A stretch of 64,000 nt of DNA from Sorghum bicolor (Eukaryota > Streptophyta > Magnoliopsida > Poales > Poaceae): the NCBI RefSeq assembly GCF_000003195.3, contig NC_012870.2, positions 26,184,202 to 26,248,201 of the forward strand, in the 5' to 3' direction. The translations under genes were made by a program, and so were the position numbers. Positions within the stretch are counted from its first letter, which is position 1, and every line of letters begins with the position of its first letter. The notes beneath the pieces are model-generated. The model was not told the DNA's origin, did no database searches, and worked only from the letters and a program-made list of their open reading frames with translations. This document shows, piece by piece, positions 34,466 to 46,126 of the stretch.

Positions 34466-37400
34466 ATGGCAGACGGATTTCACCCACTCCGCCGCGGCAC
34501 CATCATGATGTTCGGGAGTTTGGAGTTCATGTCCCTTGGCTCCGGCTATGACATGGTCCTCCTCCCGCCACGTGGTGATGTCGAGCCTTGCCCCGAGCCA
34601 ATCCCACCACAGTCAGTGCGTGGGAGGCGCTCGGGACACCATGCGGTGGGTGCGCGGCGGGGGCGACAGAGATCCAGGATCTCTGACCCTACCACCGAGG
34701 CCAGGGTCTGTCCGGCCCTCCCTCCGCATATTCCTCACCAGATCGCCCATTCCTCCGGCCCGACACGCACTAGAGGAAGGGCACGGGGAGTGTCAGGCTC
34801 CGCTTCACGAACCAATAGAGGATCGTCGCGACCCCCTATTCCACCCCGATCAAAGGGGAAGGCACGGCTCCCGCCCATCCCCCGCAAGGGGGACAAAGGG
34901 GCCTCAACATCCCGTCCCCCTCCACCTACGGATGGAGGAGAGACAGCGGCACCTCCTAAGCTCCCTTTTGGGCTCAGGAACGCAGCCGCCACTTACGCCT
35001 CTTCCGCAAGCACTTCATTATGTGCGTACGCGGATCTTCCTGGGCACCATCTCAGGTCCACCCTGGATCTCCTTGCTTCGCCACCCGTCTCATCATACCC
35101 AGAGGACCCTACCTCAGGCGATGACGAGTGGACCGGCGCCGACTTCTCTAGGTATGGCGACCCGGAGACCAACATGCGCTTCTTAGAGGCCAGCAACTAC
35201 TGTCTCGGCTACTCTGACTCCGACGACGGGAGCTATGATCCGTCACGAGAGTGCTTCAACGTTGAGGTCGAAGGAGCGCCCCACAAAGGGGGTGCAGGAC
35301 CCTCTAGGCAAGGGAATGTTCACGGTTCTTAAGTATCAATTTTAATTATCAAATAAACAAGAGAAAGGACCAATATGCAACCAACACCTAGAATTAGGGT
35401 TTGATCTGACAGAATTCCACGAGTTTTGTTGTTTATCTGTTTCTGCAGGGGGTTATCAAGAAATAAGGAAGAAAGGCCCACATGTCGGGATTACATAGAG
35501 ATATCAACGCACCGCGCGATTTTCTACCATCTAGAAGACTCCAGAAGCCACGGGAACAAAGCAGAGGCCGAAAGGGGCCAGGCCCAGGGCGCCCGCCCCC
35601 TGCTGGATCCGGTTCGGGACTCTCTTCGCACGGGATGTCTCACCGACCTATTGGATCGAGGAAAACATAGTACCACCTCGCCTACCGACCCAAAAACGCA
35701 TAGAGGAGGAGGACTATATAAGGAGACCCCCCTGGCCCTTGGAGAAGACATGAAGAAATTATCATAGAGATTGAGGGGTGCCCTCGAAGGAAAACCTCTT
35801 CTCTAATTAATATTTCTTTTTAGGCTTAGCAACCAATGTAAAGTAGAAATAGATCTTCTAGTTTCTACTAGATTGAGAGAGATAGAGTGGAGGTGTAGAT
35901 TGGAGGAAGCCCGGCCTGTCGGTGTCTACTCCAATCTTGTACCTGCGGGATCAAGTTCTCCTAACCCGAAGCTTGCTCCTAGGATTCTTCAGTATTTCGA
36001 CTTCTAAATTCTAGTAAGTTCTTGTTTTATTGTTCTTCTGGTTTATGAGTTTACTTTAATCTCTTCGCGTAGAGTTTAGAGTAATCATTGCTGGCGTAAA
36101 TGTGGTGTTTAGGCTGGGGTACTCATAGATATTCCCAGACTAGCTGGACCGTGGTAGTAGTGAGGAACGTGACAATTCCGAGTTACCTTTGCAGATCATA
36201 TCTCGTTAGCAGGAAGGATAGGGTTTATAGGTGCGGGTTGAACATCCTTTGTGGTGCCTAGATTCCGTTAGCCTCCCCAATAGAACAGTAGATCATCCTT
36301 ACCAAGGTTAGAAGGAGACTACGGTTGCAGTCTTCTCTATTTATCACTCACATCGAAAGACATTCTTTGTGCCTAAAGGGTTAGTAGTAATAGACCGGTT
36401 AGTCAGATGCACTCTTTCTCCTAGTGGTAAAAAAATAAATACGATATTCTGGATAATTTCCCGGGTGAAGTGCTCACCGATATCCGTGCGCTTGCGGATC
36501 AATTCCTTATTGTGTTCCCAAATATCAACAGGGAACACCACTCCACCACCAACCCGACTCCTGGGACCGATCCTGGAGCCCGTGGAACAGCGTCAGCAAC
36601 TGCAGGAGGACATCGCCCTGACCTCGAACAGCTCAATGAGCAAGAGGCCAGGCTCGAAGAAGAACGCGTACGCCTCCGCCAACTCCGCGAAGCCCTGGTC
36701 CGAGACCCATCCGGCCGCGGAGACGGGGGTGAGGCTAGACGCCGCGCCCGAGACGTCAACCGCCGTATCGTCGAGGACCAAGGGGGTGACGCCCCGGCCT
36801 TCAGCACGGCCAGCCAGAATGTGGTGGCCGCCGCACTCCTCCTCAGGGCAATGCCCGAGCCATCGACTCCTGAGGGAAGGAGAGTGCGTCAGGGGCTACG
36901 TGGCCTCCTGGAGCAAGCTGTGGTGCAGAACGCAGAAAGTTCTACATCACAGTCCCATGGCACGAGGCGCCAAGGGGACCGACCCCCTCCTAACAAGGCA
37001 CCAACGGTGCAGGGTCCGCTGCCCCATAACCCGCAAGGGGGCAACAGGGCCCCATCAGTCCACGAACGTGTCGGGGCTGACGCGGACGTTCAGGCCATCC
37101 TCGAGGCCAGGCGGCGTGACAGGGATGAGGCCGAGTCTCGGCGCTATCGACCGCGCCGAGGCGGAAGGTACGACCCCGACCATGATCGCAGCACGTCACC
37201 GGAGCCTCCGGGTCCCCGCGTCTTCAGCGAGGCCATACGCAGGGCCAAGTTCCTGGCGCGATTCCGATAGTCCGCCAACTTAACCAAGTACTTAGGGGAA
37301 ACCAACCCTGAACTCTGGCTGGCGGATTACCGCCTAGCGTGTTAGCTAGGTGGAGCGGACGATGACCTCCTCATCATCCGCAACCTCCCACTGCACCTGG

Positions 37401-38122
37401 CCGATACGGCCAGAGCCTGGCTCGAGCACCTTCCTGACCGCATGATCCACGACTGGGCCGACCTGGTCAAGATCTTCGTCGGGAACTTCCAGGGCACTTA
37501 TGTGCACCCTGGGAACTCCTGGGACCTCAGGAGCTGCAGGCAGAAGCCCGATGAGTCGCTCCGAGACTTCATCAGGCGATTCTCCAAGCAGTGCACCGAG
37601 CTCCACAACATCACGGACTCCGACGTCATCGGAGCCTTCATCTCTGGTACCACCTGCAAGGAGCTGGTACACGAGCTCGGTCGCAAGATCCCCACGAGCA
37701 CTAGCCAGCTGCTCGATATCGCCACCAACTTTGCCTCAGGCGAAGAGGCAGTTGGTGCCATTTTCTCCGACGACGCTGCCAAGGGGAAACAGAAGACCGA
37801 GGCCACCGAGGCCTCGAGCTCACGCGACCCTAAGAAGAAGAAGAAGGGTCGAAAGGGGAAGCAGGGTCAGTCGGACGACAACTTAGTCGCCACGGCAGAT
37901 CGCAAGAACCCCAAGCGAGCTCGTGCTGGCCCCGGCCTCTTCAACGAGATGTTGAAGAAGCCATGCCCCTATCACAGGGGACCAACCAAGCACACCCTCG
38001 AGGAGTGCACCGTCCTGCGTCGGTACTACACCGACCTCATCTCCAAGGAGGGCGTTGAAGAGCCCCCAAGGACGACGACCCTCAAGGGGAAGGTTTCCCC
38101 AAAATCAAGAATTGTCTCTTGA
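34466..38122 (+). pseudogene. Tat gag, split by a solo LTR and broken by stops
   Basis: The N-terminal part (34466-35316) is rich in Arg, Pro and Ser. It ends with F-S-R-Y-G-D-P-E-T and Y-C-L-G-Y-S-D-S-D-D, typical of Tat gag leaders. The solo LTR plus one target copy (1219 bp) interrupts it. Beyond that the original frame resumes, then shifts by one base near 36620. Next come a coiled coil (L-R-Q-L-R-E-A-L) and, from 37271, the capsid domain with W-A-D-L-V-K-I-F-V-G-N-F-Q-G-T-Y, I-S-G-T-T-C and L-L-D-I-A-T. A Lys-rich stretch and a degenerate zinc-knuckle-like C-P-Y-H...E-E-C end it. TAG stops lie at 37268-37270 and 37343-37345. In a live element gag would form the particle that packages the RNA. 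Confidence 0.88.
35317..36530 (+). repeat. Solo LTR of the Athila family inside Tat gag
   Basis: 1214 bp that match the Athila LTR at 24955-26169 end to end, in the opposite orientation. It is flanked by perfect GGGAA duplications (35312-35316, 36531-36535). It begins TGTTCACGG (one base changed) and ends ATCAACA. The TATA box CTATATAAGG is at about 35714. No internal Athila sequence remains, so it is the product of LTR-LTR recombination. Confidence 0.95.
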
Positions 38123-38904
38123 TCTTTGGGGGACGTGCCGCTCGCCTCACCACGAGTCACAGGAAGTGCGAACTCCGAGAAGTTTGTGCAGTCAGCACGG
38201 CCGCGCCCTCGTACCTCAAGTGGTCCGAGAGCGCAATCACGTTCGACCGACAGGATCACTCGGATCGGATCCCCAATCCCGGGAGCTATCCTCCGATCGT
38301 CAACCCCATCATCGCCAAGACCCGTCTCACCAAGGTGCTGATGGACGGAGGCAGCGGCCTCAACATCCTTTACGCCGAGACTCTGGCCCTCATGGGGATC
38401 AGTAAGTCCTGGCTGAGGAACGACACAACGCCATTCCACGGAGTGGTGCCGAGACATCGTGCCCACCCCCTCGGACAGATCGATCTGTCCATCTGCTTTG
38501 GGACCCTCGACAACTTTAGACGGGAGGTCCTCACTTTCGACGTGGTTGGGTTCCCAGGAACCTACAACGCGATCCTAGGACGACCATGCTACGCTAAATT
38601 CATGGCCGTCCACAACTATACCTACCTCAAGCTCAAGATGCCAGGGCCAAAAGGCATCATCACCGTCAGCACGATCAGTCAGCACGCCTATCAGTGCGAT
38701 GTTGAGTGCGTTGAGCAGGCCAAGGCTCTGGCTGAGTCTCTGGCCATCCTCACCGGCCTCGGTGACTGCGACCAGGACGTCCCCGACCCCAAGCGTCATG
38801 CCGGGAGCTTCGAGCCGGCGGAGGATACCAAGCAAGTCTTCCTCGACCCTGGGACCTCTGAGGGCAGGGCGTTGAGGATCAGCTCCAGCCTCGACCCCAA
38901 ATAG
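38119..38904 (+). pseudogene. Tat protease
   Basis: Pol starts in a different frame from gag and overlaps its end by a few bases. The frame carries F-D-R-Q-D-H then I-V-N-P-I-I-A-K-T-R-L-T-K-V-L-M-D. The catalytic motif is D-G-G-S, where most relatives have D-G-G-S or D-G-G-A, followed by L-N-I-L-Y-A-E-T-L. The flap/helix region is I-L-G-R-P-C-Y-A-K-F-M-A-V. It stops at TAG 38902-38904 and the same frame continues into RT, so the stop is a point mutation within one polyprotein. The active-site Asp is present. Confidence 0.88.
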
Positions 38905-39850
38905 GAAGTGGTGCTCGTCGACTTTCTCCGCGCAAATGCCGACATATTTGCGTGGAGTCCCTCGGACATGCCTGGTATACCGAGGGAAGTCACCGAGCAC
39001 TCCTTGGACATCCGAGCCGGCTCCAAACCCGTGAAGCAACGCCTGCGACGATTCGACGAGGAGAAGCGTCGGGCCATCAGGGAGGAGATCCATAAGCTGC
39101 TGGCGGCCGGATTCATCAAGGAGGTATTCCATCCCGAGTGGTTAGCTAACCCTGTGCTAGTCAAAAAGAAAAATGGGAAGTGGAGGATGTGTGTAGACTA
39201 TACTAGTTTAAATAAAGCATGTCCTAAGAACCCCTTTCCATTACCTCGTATCGATCAAATAGTTGACTCCACCTCAAGATGCGAAATTTTATCTTTTCTT
39301 GATGCTTATTCCGGTTACCACCAAATCAAGATGAAAGAATCCGACCAGCTCGCGACTTCCTTCATCACCCCTTTCGGAATGTACTGCTATGTAACCATGC
39401 CTTTTGGCCTCAAGAACGCGGGGGCTACATATCAGCGAAGTATGCTCTAGGTCTTTGGGGACCTTATAGGCAAAACAGTAGAGGCTTACATAGACGACAT
39501 TGTCGTCAAGTCCAGGAAAGCAAGCGGCCTAGTTGCCGACCTGGAAGAAACGTTCCAATGCCTTAGGGCAAAGGGGATCAGACTCAACCCCAAAAAATGT
39601 GTTTTTGGGGTCCCCCGAGGCATGCTCCTCGGGTTTATTGTGTCTAAGCGAGGGATCGAGGCCAACCCAGAAAAGGTCTCGGCCATCGCGAACATGGGCC
39701 CGATTCGTAACCTAAAAGGAGTACAGAGGGTTATGGGATGTCTAGCCTCCCTAAGCCGTTTTATCTCTCGTCTCGGGGAAAAAGGGCTACCTCTGTATAG
39801 GTTACTTAGGAAATCCGAGCACCCGAGGCCCAAGAAGCCCTTGACAAGCT
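38905..39850 (+). pseudogene. Tat reverse transcriptase
   Basis: In frame with the protease. Motifs in order: A-D-I-F-A-W, L-V-K-K-K-N-G-K-W-R-M-C-V-D-Y, P-F-P-L-P-R-I-D, L-D-A-Y-S-G-Y-H-Q-I, M-P-F-G-L-K-N-A-G-A-T-Y-Q-R and the catalytic Y-I-D-D-I-V-V-K-S box. L-G-F-I-V-S-K-R-G-I-E and G-C-L-A-S-L-S-R-F-I-S-R follow in the connection. The Y-I-D-D-I-V-V-K-S box is characteristic of Tat. There is one in-frame TAG at 39448-39450, between the G-A-T-Y-Q-R and Y-I-D-D motifs. A frameshift with loss of a few codons occurs near 39815-39850. Confidence 0.9.
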
Positions 39851-40740
39851 CAAGGCTCTGCTCACCAACCCTCCCATTCTGGTGCCCCCCGCCGAGGGGG
39901 AACCCCTTCTTCTCTACGTCGCAGCCACTGATCAAGTGGCCAGCGCAGCTATCGTGGTCGAAAGGAAAGAAGACGGGCACGCCCTGCCGGTACAAAGACC
40001 GGTGTACTTCATCAGCGAAGTACTATCCGACACAAAGACCCGATACCCCCAAATCCAAAAACTACTCTACGCAGTAGTTTTGGCCCGACGCAAGCTCTGC
40101 CATTACTTTGAATCTCATTCGGTCTCGGTAGTGTCATCTTTCCCTCTGGGGGAAGTAATTCAGAACCGAGAAGCTAATGGTAGAATTGCTAAGTGGGCTA
40201 TAGAGCTTATGGGCGATGGGATCACCTATGAGCCTCGGAAAGCCATAAAATCCCAAGTCCTAGCGGATTTCGTGGCAGAGTGGACTGGGACTCAGCTCCC
40301 CCCACCACAGATCCAGCACGAGTGCTGGACCTTGTACTTCGATGGGTCTTTGATGAAAACCGGGGCCAGCGCGGGCCTCGTTTTCATCTCGCCCCTCGGG
40401 GTAAGGATACGATATGCAATCCGACTCCACTTCCCCGCCTCAAACAATACAGCAGAGTACGAGGCGCTTGTCAATGGTCTCCACATCACGATCGAGCTTG
40501 GGGTTAAACGGCTTGAGGTCCGAGGCGATTCTAGACTCATCATTGACCAGGTCATGAAAGAGTCTAGCTGCCATGATCCCAAGGTGGACGCGTACTGTAA
40601 AGCGGTCCGACGCCTGGAGGAAAAGTTCGACGCCCTCGAGCTTAACCACGTGTTAAGGAAACACAATGAAGCCGCCGACGCGCTCGCCAAGATGGCCTCC
40701 GAGCGAGCCCTGGTCCCCCGGATGTTTTCGTCAGCGACCT
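39851..40740 (+). pseudogene. Tat dual RNase H region
   Basis: Two RNase H domains follow each other. The first, degraded in character, begins L-L-L-Y-V-A-A-T-D and includes Y-F-I-S-E-V-L-S-D and [11 protein letters not shown]. The second starts at about 40330 with L-Y-F-D-G-S, then [22 protein letters not shown] and [10 protein letters not shown]. It keeps the D-E-D set of an active RNase H. A second, archaeal-like RNase H is a known Tat-lineage trait. The frame is lost by one base near 40715, after which the linker to integrase is read in another frame. Confidence 0.88.
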
Positions 40741-42118
40741 CTACAAGCCTTATGTCGACTACAAGGACGACGGGGGGTCGGATGAACCCCCAAGCAAACC
40801 AGGCCCCGACCCCAAGGACTCCGCAGCTCAGGAACAGGAGGCCATGGACATCGAGTCCGAGCCCCCTGTGCCTGACGACTCGCCACACTGGCGTTACCCT
40901 TTGCTGCAACGCCTTGTCGATGGCACGCTACCCCCAGACCAGGCTGAGGCAAGGCGCGTGGCTCGTCGTGCCAAGACCTTCGTCCTTCTTGACAGAGAGA
41001 TGTATAAGCGCAGCCCCTCGGGCATCCTTATGCGTTGCATCCCACGTCGGGAGGGAATCAAGCTCCTGCAGAACATACACTCGGGGGCTTGTGGCCACCA
41101 TGCCGCGCCTCGAACGCTGGTAGGGAATGCCTTCCGGCAAGGCTTCTACTGGCCCACCATCGTGGCCGACGCCACGGAGATCGTGCGGACCTATGAGGGA
41201 TGCCAGTTTTATGCTCGACAAATTCATCTCCCCGCTCAGGCCCTGCAGACGATCCCCATCACCTGGCCTTTTGCTGTCTGGGGCCTCGATCTAGTCGGGC
41301 CTCTGCAAAAAGCGCCCGGGGGCTTCACCCACTTGCTTGTCGCAATCGACAAGTTCTCCAAGTGGATTGAGGTCTGACCCATCACAAGGATCAAGGCCGA
41401 ACAAGCAGTGCTGTTTTTCACAAATATCATCCACCGATTTGGAGTACCGAACTCCATAATCACCGATAACGGCACACAGTTCACCGGGCGAAAGTTCCTA
41501 GAGTTCTGCGACAAACACCACATACGTGTGGACTGGGCAGCAGTGGCTCATCCCAAGACTAACGGTCAAGTGGAGCGTGCCAATGCCATGATCCTCTAGG
41601 GTCTGAAACCCAGGATTTTTAACCGGTTGAACAAGTTTGGAAAAAGATGGCTCAAGGAGCTACCGGCCATGGTCTGGAGTCTAAGGACTTCCCGAAGCCG
41701 AGCCACAGGCTTCACCCCGTTCTTCATGCTCTACGGGTCGGAGGCCGTCCTCCCCACGGATCTAGAGTACGGGTCCCCAAGGGTACAAGCCTACAACGAA
41801 AATAGCTGCAAAACGTTCCAAGAAGACGCGCTGGACCAGCTAGATGAGGCCAGAGATGTAGCCCTCCTACACTCCGCCAAGTACCAGCAGGCCCTCCGCC
41901 GATATCATGCGCGACAAATCCAAGGCCGAGCCTTTCAAGTCGGCGATTTGGTGCTGAGGCTCAGGCAGAGCAACAAGGGTCGTCACAAGTTCACACACCC
42001 CTGAGAAGGACCCTTCGTCATCGCCGAAGTCCTCCGAGCCGGCACCTACAAGCTCGCCAACGAAGCAAGGGAGGTCTTCAAAAACGCATGGAACATAGAA
42101 TAGCTACGTCGCTTTTAC
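40741..42118 (+). pseudogene. Tat integrase
   Basis: A linker with acidic and Pro-rich residues leads to the zinc-binding region (H-S-G-A-C-G-H-H). In the C-x2-C pair the first Cys is replaced by Tyr (Y-E-G-C-Q-F-Y-A-R-Q). The catalytic core shows W-G-L-D-L-V-G-P, I-T-D-N-G-T-Q-F and H-P-K-T-N-G-Q-V-E-R-A-N. The tail has V-G-D-L-V-L-R and ends A-W-N-I-E before a TAG and L-R-R-F-Y-P. In-frame stops are TGA 41375, TAG 41597, TGA 42002 and TAG 42101. No chromodomain follows. Confidence 0.9.
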
Positions 42119-42655
42119 CCTTAGAACTTTGTAAAAATTTCCATTTGTTCATCACCTTGAAAGAATAAATGAAAGTTTAAATTATATGACCATTTCTTTT
42201 CAGAGAGCCTCAGACCTGCCTTGCAGAGTCCGAGCCTCCCTCAGGGGCTAAATGGGGGGAACCCCCTGTGGCGACTCCAAATCTTTTTTCTTTTTTTTCT
42301 CTCGCACAAGTCAAGAGAAACCCGACCCAAGGTCTTTCCCCATTTCCTAAAAGAGATTTAGGAAACCAAAAGATCCATCCCCTAAGTCTTAAGATATGAG
42401 CCCGAGGAAGGATCCGCGCTCATGAGCAAAGACGACCTCTACTCACCTTAGGATCGGGGGGCGGATCCGGACATCTGAAAATTACTAAGGAAAAAGGAAA
42501 AGGACTTAGGCTCGGGGACTCTGGCTAGCACAGACTCTAAGTAGCTCACCCGACCTCGCGCTGCTGAGGTCACGTCGGCATGAGGAAAAAGAAACAACAA
42601 AGACACTTAAGAAAAAGCTTAAAAGGAACAACCACATAAACATTCATACTTAGCA
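42119..42655 (+). other. Spacer between Tat pol and the antisense gene
   Basis: No gene. It contains GCTCGGGGACTCTGG at about 42511, similar to the element's polypurine tract. Confidence 0.55.
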
Positions 42656-45600
42656 TTAACATTGTATATACACAATACAAGGCCCACTGGCCTTCGATGT
42701 TAACAAAAAAAGAAATCTAACTTGAAGGGCCTTGTTGCCCTGCCTGCGCAGGCTCTTGCGCCCCGAGGGGGGAAGCTCCACCTCTTCATCAAAGAAGGTG
42801 GCCAAGGCATCCCCGGGGGCAGCCGCGGCGTCTTCAAGCCTCTGCACCTCCTCCTGGGCCTCTGTTTCATCATCGGGGAGGACGTAGCCCTCACAGACCA
42901 CCGGCAAGTCAATGCCGGCGTAGTGAGAGCTCACCACCGCCAGGGCTTTCTTCACCCCGACGTGGAGCGCCTCCCTTATCCTTTCCCCGGCCCAGGAGTA
43001 GAGGGCTTCAACCCGACTCCACAGCGACGACCCCAACGCCGTCACCCCAAGCCCCTCGCATGCCGAGGTGACCACGGCTTCAAGAGCCGAGCTGTCCGAA
43101 ACCTCGGCATCAAGGGACCTCTGCAGGGCCTCGGCAGCAGAAGTCGCCTCGACCACCTTCCTCTCCAACTCTGTTGAAAAGCAGAACAAAAAATGAGAAG
43201 TTAGGTAAGTTAACCCAAAATAGAAAGAGGGCCAAGGTAAAAGGCGCAAATCTTACCCTCGGCTCGCTTCTCGTGCTCCGCCGAGCTCCGGTTCCAGCGG
43301 GCCACCTGACTCTGAGCAACAACAAGGTCAGCCTGAGTCTGGTTCAGGGCAAGGTCTTTTTCGGTGAGCAGAACTTCAAGCCGAGCTACCTCACCCTTGT
43401 ACCTCTCAGTCGCCGCCCTCTGCTCCTCGGATTCCTGGGTTAGGTCGCCGACCCTCTTTTCCAGGGGGCAACCTTTTCCTGGGCCTCCTGAGCCTCGGTT
43501 GCCAAGACCGAGCATTTCTGCCGAACCTCAGCAGAGATCTCGCATTCCTTTGCGAGTTCCCCTTCGGCTGCCTCCCTAGCAGCCCTCTCATTCTCGCAGG
43601 TTCCCCAGGCGTCTCTTTCCCTGCGGAGAAAAACTGATTTCTCCAAGGATGTAGCCTTGAGCGCCTACAAAACCGGAAGTCCCACAGGGAGTCAGAATGG
43701 CAAAATAAAGCAAAAAACACCTCACAACGTGGGAGAAAGCCTCACCTGGGCCAGGTTGTACATGTCTCGACTCACGAGCTCAGAAGCTCGGTTGATCGCC
43801 TCGACGCTAGCACGCCCGCATGCGTCAAGACCCTACCAGAGGTAGGCCTCCGACGGGTCGTCCAGAACAAATCTGGCCCCTCCCTCTGCGTCCTCGAGGT
43901 TGGGCCAGAATACGGGGCACTTGCCCCATCGGGCGTCGCCTTCCCCTCCTGCCGATGGGACCTCAGGCGCCATGCTGGACACCACGATGGCCCGACCTTC
44001 CTCAACCTGCACGGACCGGACCGCACCGCCCAGATCCGCATCCGCAGGAGGAGGCATAGCCCCAGAGGTACGAGCCGTTTCTCCCGGTCCTTGGGCTCTC
44101 GGCGCCCCCGTCTCCTGCCCCCGACCGCGCTCCTCCTCCTCACGGTTCAGAGGGGGCGGCGACTTCGGCCTTACCGACCCAGGAGTCGATTGCGTCCCCT
44201 CTTCACGGCCTTCAGGGGGGGCCAACACCACTGGCATCGCTTTCTGCTTCTGGCTGAAAAGATAACACAAATCAGAAGAAAGAGAAAAACAAAAAATTAA
44301 CGGAAGGATCAGAAATCCTATACGTACCTCGCTCGGGGGGCAGCCTTCTTCTGGGAGCTTGGAGCTCCTTGGGGGCCTCCCGAAGCGCCAGGGGCCGTTG
44401 GCCGGACCCCCGTCTCGCCAGCGGATGGCGCGGGGGCCTCAACGGCGGTCTCGGCCTACGATGCCTCCCCCAAGCCGCCCGCTTCTGCCCCGGACTTCGG
44501 GCGGGGCTTGGCCAGGCCCTCTGGCGCTACCGGTTGAGGGGGCACCTCGGATCCGCCCCCTGACGCCTTCTCCCCCTCATGGGGACCCACGGGGACTGAA
44601 CCCTTCCGAGGGGCGCTGTCCTCGTCATCCACAATAATGTGGGGGACGGTCTGCCCGCCCCCCAGCGCCTGGGGCCCCTCGGGGGCCTCAGACCCCCCTC
44701 GGGCCTTCGACCCCTCTGGGATCTCGATCCCCCCACCGACAGGGGGGATCACGTCATCCTCCTCCGCCAGCTCGTTGAGCCAGTCCACATTGCTTCCCCC
44801 ACCCTCAATCTCTGAGGCCGAAGTCTCAGGAGAGTCGGGCGGGGTGACCGCTGCCTTCTCGGCCTCGCGGTGGTTCTTGGCGGAGATCTCCCACCGCTGT
44901 GCCTTCCTCGCAGCCTTTGCCTTCTTGTCCTCCTTGGCCTTCTTCTGCTCTTCGTTCCGGGCCCGATTCTTGGCCCGGATTTCCTTGTCCTCTGGGATAG
45001 GGGGCAGGGAATCCCTGACGATCCCCATCCTCTACAAACGAGCAGCGGTCAAGAAAAAGGCAGGAAGAAAAAAGGAACAAGCGCAAAAGTCAACATCTTA
45101 CCAGAGAAATGTAGCCCTTTTCAGGGCGCATTGGCACCACCCGGGAGTTCTTCATATTCGGGTGCGTCGTCTTCTCCACCCGGGCGGTGATGTCCGATGT
45201 CGATATCGGCTCGGCCAACATCTTCGTCCCGGCCCAGGGGACGTCCCGGGTCATCTCGAACATGAATGCTCGCCGCTGCGCCAACGGGAGCAGACTCCTC
45301 TTGTGGAACACCGTCGCCACCGTGGCCGCGGTGACTCGGGCATCTCGCAGCTTCTCAAGCCCCGCAAGAAGCGGGGCGAGCCTCTTCTGCTCCTCTGTAG
45401 GAGCGCCCCACACCCACTTCTGGGGGCTCTCTGTCACCATCTTCCCAGTGTACGCCGGGAGAAGCCCACCGTTGTTCCGGAGGTAGAACCATCCGTTCTG
45501 CCACCCCTGGTTCGACGAGGGCATCACACTCCAGATGTACTGGGAAGACCGCTGCTGGCGGAGCTGCAGCGTGCAACCACCGACTCGCAGGGGGAACCTC

Positions 45601-45992
45601 TCCCCTCCTACGTAGCGGGCCGACATCTCCGCCTTGAAAAGGTGAAGCCAGAGGTTCCAATGGGGAGGAACCCCCAGGAACCCCTCACAGACCGTGGCGA
45701 AGACGGCGGCCTGCATCACTGAGCTGGGGTTGAGGTTGTGCAGCTCCACCTCGTAATGGTGAAGGATCGCCCGGATCAGTCGACCGGCCGGAGTTCTGAA
45801 CCCTCGGTCTAAGAACGACAGGAAGCAAACCACATAGCCCGGGGGCGGGTTTGGCTCCCTGTCCTTCGCCGAAGGGACGATCCACTCTGGCAGCTCGACG
45901 TCTTGGAGAGGACGGAGAATCCCAGCCTTTACACGGGCGTCCAACGCAGACTTGGTCACGTTGCAGGGCGGCCACGCCTCAACGCCGGCCAT
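42656..45992 (-). pseudogene. Five-exon antisense gene in the Tat element (putative gypsy-type transposon family)
   Basis: Minus-strand gene between pol and the 3' LTR, opposite to the element. Exons: 45992-45102, 45031-44328, 44253-43746, 43664-43257, 43170-42656. All four introns (70, 74, 81, 86 nt) are GT-AG with good donors (GTAAGA, GTACGT, GTGAGG, GTAAGA) and pyrimidine-rich acceptors. Phases join correctly at every junction. Start chosen at M-A-G-V-E-A-W, 125 bp below a TATA box. Exon 1 holds P-E-W-I-V-P, P-P-P-G-Y-V-V-C-F and G-F-L-G-V-P-P-H-W-N-L-W, which I recognise as the plant domain called putative gypsy type transposon (Transposase_28). Exon 2 is charged, then Pro/Gly-rich. Exons 4-5 form a long coiled coil ending in H-Y-A-G-I-D-L and G-Y-V-L-P-D-D. 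Breaks: TAG at 44458-44456 and 43835-43833, and a one- or two-base indel near 43475. Full length is about 1,000 codons. Antisense extra ORFs are known in Tat relatives. Molecular function unknown. Confidence 0.82.
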
Positions 45993-46117
45993 GGCGTTGG
46001 ATGAAGCAGGGACGTTTGCGCGGCCGAAGTGGAGAAGATGAGGGCAGGAGAAAAAACAGGAGGCGAGAGCTTCTTTTCGCAGGAGCGGGAGGAAAGAAAC
46101 CAAGTCCCCCGCGACGG

Positions 46118-46126
46118 CTTTTATAG
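46118..46126 (-). promoter_or_regulatory. TATA box of the antisense gene
   Basis: CTATAAAAG on the minus strand, 125 bp upstream of the chosen ATG (45992). The intervening sequence lacks an upstream ATG that I can see. The spacing is normal for a plant polymerase II promoter and suggests the antisense gene is transcribed independently of the LTR. Confidence 0.65.

Noticed and set aside
34536..35186. Second plus-strand frame overlapping the Tat gag leader
   Set aside because: The frame of 34466-35332 carries the conserved gag motifs. The other is a shadow in a GC-rich region.
44637..45722. 361-codon plus-strand frame opposite the antisense gene
   Set aside because: It lacks motifs, while the minus strand shows conserved domain motifs and four matching splice junctions.
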